Below are positions 60,293 to 64,000 of a stretch of DNA of 64,000 bases, piece after piece. The stretch lies in NCBI GenBank assembly GCA_001314625.1, contig LJSH01000004.1, positions 112,039 through 176,038 on the forward strand, written 5' to 3'. Within the stretch, counting starts at the first letter, position 1. Each line of letters opens with the position of its first letter. The position numbers were made by a program, and so were the translations under genes. Source of the stretch: Oceanicaulis sp. HLUCCA04 (lineage in GTDB: Bacteria; Pseudomonadota; Alphaproteobacteria; Caulobacterales; Maricaulaceae). The notes under the pieces were generated by a model that worked only from the letters and a program-made list of their open reading frames with translations, was not told where the DNA came from and searched no databases.

Positions 60293-60934
60293 CTATCCCG
60301 CCTCGCACAAATTCGCCAGCAAGGCCGGGTCTGGCGCCGGGGGGAGGGCTTCCGGCCGGCCAGTGGCCCCATCAATAAGCGCCGCTGTGACCATCACCTG
60401 CTCGTCCAGGCAGTATTGCACATTGACAGGGGCAAAGCGCCACACGGCGCCAGCGCGCATCATGGCGTCATTCTGCCAGCGCTCCACCAACGAGTTGGAG
60501 ACATTGCTGATGCATGACGCTGCGGGGTCTGTGTCCGTCCCGGCTGCGTCGGGCCTGAAGGCGAGCGCGCACAGCATGTGGACTGCTCCGCGCTCGGCAG
60601 CGCGGACAGGGAAGACGGGCACGGCCCGCACAAGGGCCTGACCGGGCGCAGCACGCCAGGCTCCGCCCGCCGGCTCTACAACCAGTGCATCAGACGTTTC
60701 GAAGCGTGGCGGAAAATTGCGGCCCCGCCGGTGCTGTTCGGGCACAGGCAGGTCCATGGCCGCGATGGCGGTTTCGGCGGCGCTCTGAATGGCGGCGGCG
60801 TCGGCGTGACCAGCCGGACATTCAACAGTGAAGCCGGCCGGGCCTCGAGCCTCCAGCTCTTCGCCCAGCGGCGTCAGCTCGCACGCTACGGGTTCGGATA
60901 TCAGGGCCAGCGCACTCGTCAGTGCCAGGATCAT
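60293..60934 (-). CDS. Exported protein of unknown function between rimM and trmD
   Basis: A 213-aa protein with an N-terminal hydrophobic signal-like segment (MILALTSALALISEPVAC). The rest has AERGAVHMLCALAFRP, NSLVERWQNDAMM and a C-terminal VQYCLDEQVMVTAALIDGAT, faintly like TonB C-terminal domains but without firm support. AAGGAGG lies upstream of the ATG, so translation is likely. It interrupts the usual rimM-trmD neighbourhood. Confidence 0.7.
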   Translation of the reverse strand: MILALTSALALISEPVACELTPLGEELEARGPAGFTVECPAGHADAAAIQSAAETAIAAMDLPVPEQHRRGRNFPPRFETSDALVVEPAGGAWRAAPGQALVRAVPVFPVRAAERGAVHMLCALAFRPDAAGTDTDPAASCISNVSNSLVERWQNDAMMRAGAVWRFAPVNVQYCLDEQVMVTAALIDGATGRPEALPPAPDPALLANLCEAG

Positions 60935-61012
60935 CGCACTTGCCTCCTTACAGCTCGGCGAGAAGTCTAGGCAGGCGGACAGACAGGGCGCAAGTGCAAA
61001 GCGGTCATACCG

Positions 61013-61537
61013 CTACGGCTCCACCCCTTCATCGCCTGCATCGATTTCTTCAGGCGGGTTGATGACGAGGCGGGATTTGGCGATCTCGATCACCGGCACG
61101 GCCTCGCGCGTGAACGGAATGAAGAGCGCCCCATCGGGGCCTGTCAGTTCCAGTATCTCGCCCGCGCCGAAATCATGCACGGCCTTCACCCGGCCTGCGG
61201 GAGAGCCGTCCAGATGCTCGGCTGAGAGGCCGATCAGGTCTGAATAGTAGAACTCGTCCTCGTCCGTCTCGGGTAATGCGGAGCGCGGCACATGCAATAG
61301 CGTGCCCTTCATGGCCATGATCTGTTCGCGGGTGACGGATTCTTCAAACGATACGATCACCGCCTCGCCGCCCGACGAACGGGCGGTTTTTGGGGTGAGG
61401 ATGGTCTTGCCGTCCTTATCGAGGAACGGGCCGTAGGAGGCGACATTGGCCGCCTCGCCAAAGGCGCGCAGCTTCGCCTCGCCCCTCACCCCATGGGCGC
61501 CGACAATGGCGGCAATGACGATGAGGGGATTGGTCAT
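61013..61537 (-). CDS. rimM: Ribosome maturation factor RimM
   Basis: A 174-aa factor that binds S19 and helps assemble the head of the 30S subunit. The N-terminal barrel (VIAAIVGAHGVRGEAKLRAF) and the PRC-like C-terminal barrel (YSDLIGLSAEHLDG, GRVKAVHDFGAGEIL, IPFTREAVPVIEI) are intact. The ribosome site GAGGGAAG before its ATG lies at the edge of the intergenic repeat at 61550-61660. Confidence 0.95.
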   Translation of the reverse strand: MTNPLIVIAAIVGAHGVRGEAKLRAFGEAANVASYGPFLDKDGKTILTPKTARSSGGEAVIVSFEESVTREQIMAMKGTLLHVPRSALPETDEDEFYYSDLIGLSAEHLDGSPAGRVKAVHDFGAGEILELTGPDGALFIPFTREAVPVIEIAKSRLVINPPEEIDAGDEGVEP

Positions 61538-61549
61538 GCGATAGTTGTC

Positions 61550-61660
61550 TTCCCTCGCCCTTCGAGACGTTCGCTTCGCTCACCCTCACAGATGAGGGTC
61601 AATTGGCCTTCCCCCTCATGCTGAGGAGGGCGCAGCCCGTCCCGAAGCACGAGGGGAGGA
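61550..61660. repeat. Intergenic repeat inside the rpsP-rimM cluster
   Basis: About 110 bp with hairpins: CCCTTCGAGACG near the left end and CGTCCCGAAG near the right are near-inverse; ACCCTCA (61582-61588) and TGAGGGT (61593-61599) form a perfect stem; CCTCATGCTGAGG follows. This resembles widely dispersed CCCTTCGAGAC/CTCATGCTGAGG repeats. Its left edge carries the ribosome site for rimM on the minus strand. Confidence 0.65.
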
Positions 61661-61672
61661 AAGAAAAAAGCC

Positions 61673-62182
61673 TTAGGCCTTTTCTTCTTCAGCCTTGGGT
61701 TCTTCAGCAGCCGCTTCTTCGGCAGGCGCTTCAGCCGGAGCCTCTTCAGCTTTGGCTTCTTCGGCCGGGGCCTCGGCAGCCGGCTCTTCAGCAGGCGCTT
61801 CCTCAGCAGGGGCCGCCTTGGCTTCGGCTTCGGCGGCCTTTTTGGCTTCTTCCTTCTCGGCACGCTCGGCGGCGCGTTCCTTGGCGGCCTGACCGGGCTG
61901 GGCCTTGTTCGGGTTATTGCCCGCCTTCCAGTCATAGAGGCCTTCGGCAGCCAGGAAGCGCGCGACGCGGTCGGTCGGCTTGGCGCCTTTCTTGATCCAT
62001 TCGGCGGCCTTTTCGGCGTCGAATTTCACGCGCTCTTCGTGGCCCTTTGGCAGCATCGGGTTGTAGGAACCGATACGCTCGATGAAGCGGCCATCGCGCG
62101 GATCGCGGCTATCGGCCACGACGATGCGGTAATAGGGGCGTTTCTTGGCGCCCGCGCGGGCAAGACGGATTTTAACAGCCAT
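61673..62182 (-). CDS. rpsP: 30S ribosomal protein S16 with long acidic tail
   Basis: A 169-aa protein. The first 80 residues are a normal S16 ([55 protein letters not shown]). The remaining 85-90 residues are Ala/Glu/Pro/Lys repeats (for example [20 protein letters not shown]) not found in E. coli S16, which is about 82 residues. The tail is probably disordered. It is flanked by ffh and the intergenic repeat. Confidence 0.96.
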   Translation of the reverse strand: MAVKIRLARAGAKKRPYYRIVVADSRDPRDGRFIERIGSYNPMLPKGHEERVKFDAEKAAEWIKKGAKPTDRVARFLAAEGLYDWKAGNNPNKAQPGQAAKERAAERAEKEEAKKAAEAEAKAAPAEEAPAEEPAAEAPAEEAKAEEAPAEAPAEEAAAEEPKAEEEKA

Positions 62183-62212
62183 GAGTTTAGTCCTTTTGGA
62201 GTGTTGAAACGA

Positions 62213-63748
62213 TTATTTCTTCTTCGGGAAGCCGGGCGGCAGGCCATCAGGCCCCAAAGGTGCGCCAGTGCCCGGCAGGCCCGGCAAACCACTTAATCCC
62301 GTCGGGGATTTTCCTTTCAAAAGGTCGTCGGCAGCAGAGCCAAGCCCCGCGCCCGGACCACCCAGACCGCCCATGCCAGCGCCCATACCCCCGGCCATTC
62401 CGGGCGGCATGCGCCCGCCCGGCATACCGGGCAGACCCTTGCCCTTGCCGGCGCGCTTCATCATGCCGGCCATCTGCATATGCATTTTCAAAAGCCGGTT
62501 GACCTCCGGCACGCCGACGCCCGCGCCAGCGGCGATGCGCTTCTTGCGGCTGGCTTTGAGAATGTCGGGCTTGGCGCGCTCGGCCGGCGTCATCGACAGG
62601 ATGATGGCTTCCTGGCGCTTGATCGACTTGTCGTCAAACCCGCTGGCAGCGGCCTGCGCCTTCATCTGCTTGTTCATGCCGGGCAGCAGACCCATGATAC
62701 CGCTAAGCCCGCCCATTTTCTGCAATTGCAAGAGCTGGTCGCGCAGATCATTGAGGTCGAACTTGCCTTTCGCCATTTTCCTGGCGAGGGCTTCGGCCTT
62801 CTCATGGTCAATCTGGGCGGAGGCTTTTTCCACCAGCGAGACGATGTCGCCGCGCCCCAGAATGCGCCCCGCCAGCCGTTTGGCGTCAAACCCGTCAAGG
62901 CCGTCAATCTTTTCGGACGTGCCCAGAAACTTGATCGGCAGGCCGGTGACCCAGCGCATGGAAAGGGCCGCGCCGCCGCGCCCGTCACCATCCATGCGCG
63001 TCAGCACAAGGCCGGTCAGTTTCAGCCGTTCGTTAAAGCGTCTGGCGGTTTCCACCGCGTCCTGGCCGGTCAGCGCGTCGGCGACCAGCAATATCTCGCG
63101 CGGGCGGGTTTCAGAGGCGATTTTCGCCGCCTCGCCCATCATCTCCTCGTCCAGCGTGGTGCGGCCCGCCGTATCGAGGATGACGACGTCAAAGCCCTGC
63201 AGGCGCGCCGAATTCATCGCCCGGCGGGCAATCTCGATGGCGGTCTGGCCGGCAACGATCGGCAGGCTAGGCACACCGGCCTTCTCGGCCATCTGGGCGA
63301 GCTGCTCCATCGCGGCCGGGCGGCGCGTATCGAGCGAGGCGACGAGCACCTTCTTCTTTTCACGCTCGGCAATGCGTTTGGCGATCTTGGCGGTGGTGGT
63401 GGTTTTACCCGAACCCTGCAGACCCGCCATCAGGATGGCGATGGGGGGCTCGCCTTCAAGCTGTAGGCGTTCCGGCTCGCTTGTCCCGCCGAGCAGCTCC
63501 ACCAGAGCGTCATGAACGATCTTGATGACCTGCTGGCCCGGCGCGACCGAGCGGATGACCGCGTCGCCAACGGCCTTCTCGCGGACTTTTGAGATGAAAT
63601 CCTTCACCGCAGGCAGGGCGACATCGGCTTCCAGCAGCGCCACGCGTATCTCGCGCAGGGCCGCGTCCACGTCCTTTTCAGACAGCGCGCCGCGCCCGGT
63701 GATCCGGTCGAATACGCCTGACAGTCTTTCGCTTAACGCGTCAAACAT
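62213..63748 (-). CDS. ffh: Signal recognition particle protein
   Basis: A 511-aa GTPase that delivers membrane and secreted proteins to the translocon. N domain (residues 1-90), G domain with GLQGSGKTTTTAKIA (P-loop), DTAGR, and TRMDGDGRGGAALS, then the methionine-rich M domain binding 4.5S RNA (IMGLLPGMNKQMK, RLLKMHMQMAGMMKR). The C-terminal 80 residues are Gly/Met/Pro-rich (LPGMPGGRMPPGMAGG). The ATG at 63748 has only a weak ribosome site; the frame is open further upstream. Confidence 0.96.
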   Translation of the reverse strand: MFDALSERLSGVFDRITGRGALSEKDVDAALREIRVALLEADVALPAVKDFISKVREKAVGDAVIRSVAPGQQVIKIVHDALVELLGGTSEPERLQLEGEPPIAILMAGLQGSGKTTTTAKIAKRIAEREKKKVLVASLDTRRPAAMEQLAQMAEKAGVPSLPIVAGQTAIEIARRAMNSARLQGFDVVILDTAGRTTLDEEMMGEAAKIASETRPREILLVADALTGQDAVETARRFNERLKLTGLVLTRMDGDGRGGAALSMRWVTGLPIKFLGTSEKIDGLDGFDAKRLAGRILGRGDIVSLVEKASAQIDHEKAEALARKMAKGKFDLNDLRDQLLQLQKMGGLSGIMGLLPGMNKQMKAQAAASGFDDKSIKRQEAIILSMTPAERAKPDILKASRKKRIAAGAGVGVPEVNRLLKMHMQMAGMMKRAGKGKGLPGMPGGRMPPGMAGGMGAGMGGLGGPGAGLGSAADDLLKGKSPTGLSGLPGLPGTGAPLGPDGLPPGFPKKK

Positions 63749-64000
63749 GTTGCCGTCCAAACCCTTGGTTTGCCACTCGCGCAAACGCAAAACCACCCCG
63801 CCGGGCGAGCCTTCGCCGGGCAGGGCACCTTCCCAGCCTCCGGGAGTTGGTCCGCCCCGTCGATGCGGGCAAGCGGCTCCGTGTGCTGGCAAGGCAAGCG
63901 GTTGTTACGCTTGCTTATGATCGCGAGGCATTACGCGGGTGGGCGCGCAGAGTCAAGGAAAGACCCGTCTGGGCCGTGTTGCGGCTGGCGTGTCAGTCGT
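63749..64000. other. Region upstream of ffh to the window end
   Basis: About 250 bp divergent from ffh. A GTG at 63939 opens a plus-strand frame (VGAQSQGKTRLGRVAAGVSV) that runs off the right edge with GAGG 10 nt upstream, so a partial gene may start here, but 20 codons are too few to name it. No RNA gene or terminator is seen. Confidence 0.3.

Noticed and set aside
62268-63515. A 415-codon plus-strand open frame across ffh
   Set aside because: Antisense to ffh, whose GTPase and M-domain motifs are complete; the protein is Arg/Ser/Pro-rich without a fold.
1-64000. tRNA, rRNA, CRISPR arrays, insertion sequences or prophage
   Set aside because: Intergenic gaps are short and none shows a cloverleaf, regularly spaced direct repeats, transposase or integrase genes, or att-like duplications that I could support.

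Overview
The window is a gene-dense, GC-rich stretch of a bacterial chromosome, most likely a marine alphaproteobacterium of the Maricaulales/Hyphomonadaceae group (Maricaulis, Oceanicaulis or Glycocaulis-like). This is inferred from the gene orders rpsA-ihfB-trpF-trpB-trpA-accD-folC and ffh-rpsP-rimM-trmD-rplS, an AccD that has lost its zinc ribbon, and many exported peptidases and lipoproteins. No names were checked against a database. I see no rRNA, tRNA, CRISPR array, transposase or prophage.

Layout. 1-6.4 kb: start of sucC, an MFS transporter with a small membrane protein, DoxX-like and DUF2306/DUF2141 genes, a membrane-bound LytTR regulator, a divergent SRPBCC/ArsR pair and an exported redoxin. 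6.4-16 kb: a cold-shock protein, an M3 peptidase lipoprotein, an exported metallophosphoesterase, an AlaC-like aminotransferase, an ABC-2 exporter, and DUF1499 and DinB proteins. 16-25.7 kb: a fatty-acid desaturase divergent from fabI, a MazEF module, an epoxide-hydrolase-like enzyme, RarD, an M28 peptidase, a BASS transporter coupled to a D-aminoacylase, and a 48-aa lysine-rich protein. 25.7-32.7 kb: gltBD, then bfd and bfr. 32.9-35.2 kb: a zinc locus (ZIP permease, ZrgA-like histidine-rich protein, DUF3299 protein) with two Zur-box-like palindromes. 35.4-40.3 kb: two serine hydrolases, a PagL-like deacylase and a tandem pair of paralogous secreted proteins. 40.4-50.8 kb: purA, rpsA, ihfB, mscL, trpF, trpB, a BrnT/BrnA module inside the trp cluster, trpA, accD, folC and a DUF2061 protein. 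50.8-56.4 kb: a nuclease, a repeat-rich gene-free stretch, an SdhAF4-like factor, htpX, an acidic EF-hand protein, a chemoreceptor and a lipoprotein. 56.5-59 kb: a diheme cytochrome lipoprotein next to a beta-helix lipoprotein. 59-63.7 kb: the rplS-trmD-(unknown)-rimM-rpsP-ffh cluster.

The parts most worth following up are the Zur-type zinc locus with DUF3299 under its own box, the BrnTA insertion between trpB and trpA, the beta-helix/diheme cytochrome pair, the tandem secreted paralogs, and a recurring TGTAAC/GTTACA half-site upstream of four unrelated loci. Several genes show extreme low-complexity tails (S16, Ffh, the EF-hand protein). Intergenic hairpin repeats occur at several places, one inside the ribosomal cluster where its edge appears to supply the rimM ribosome site.
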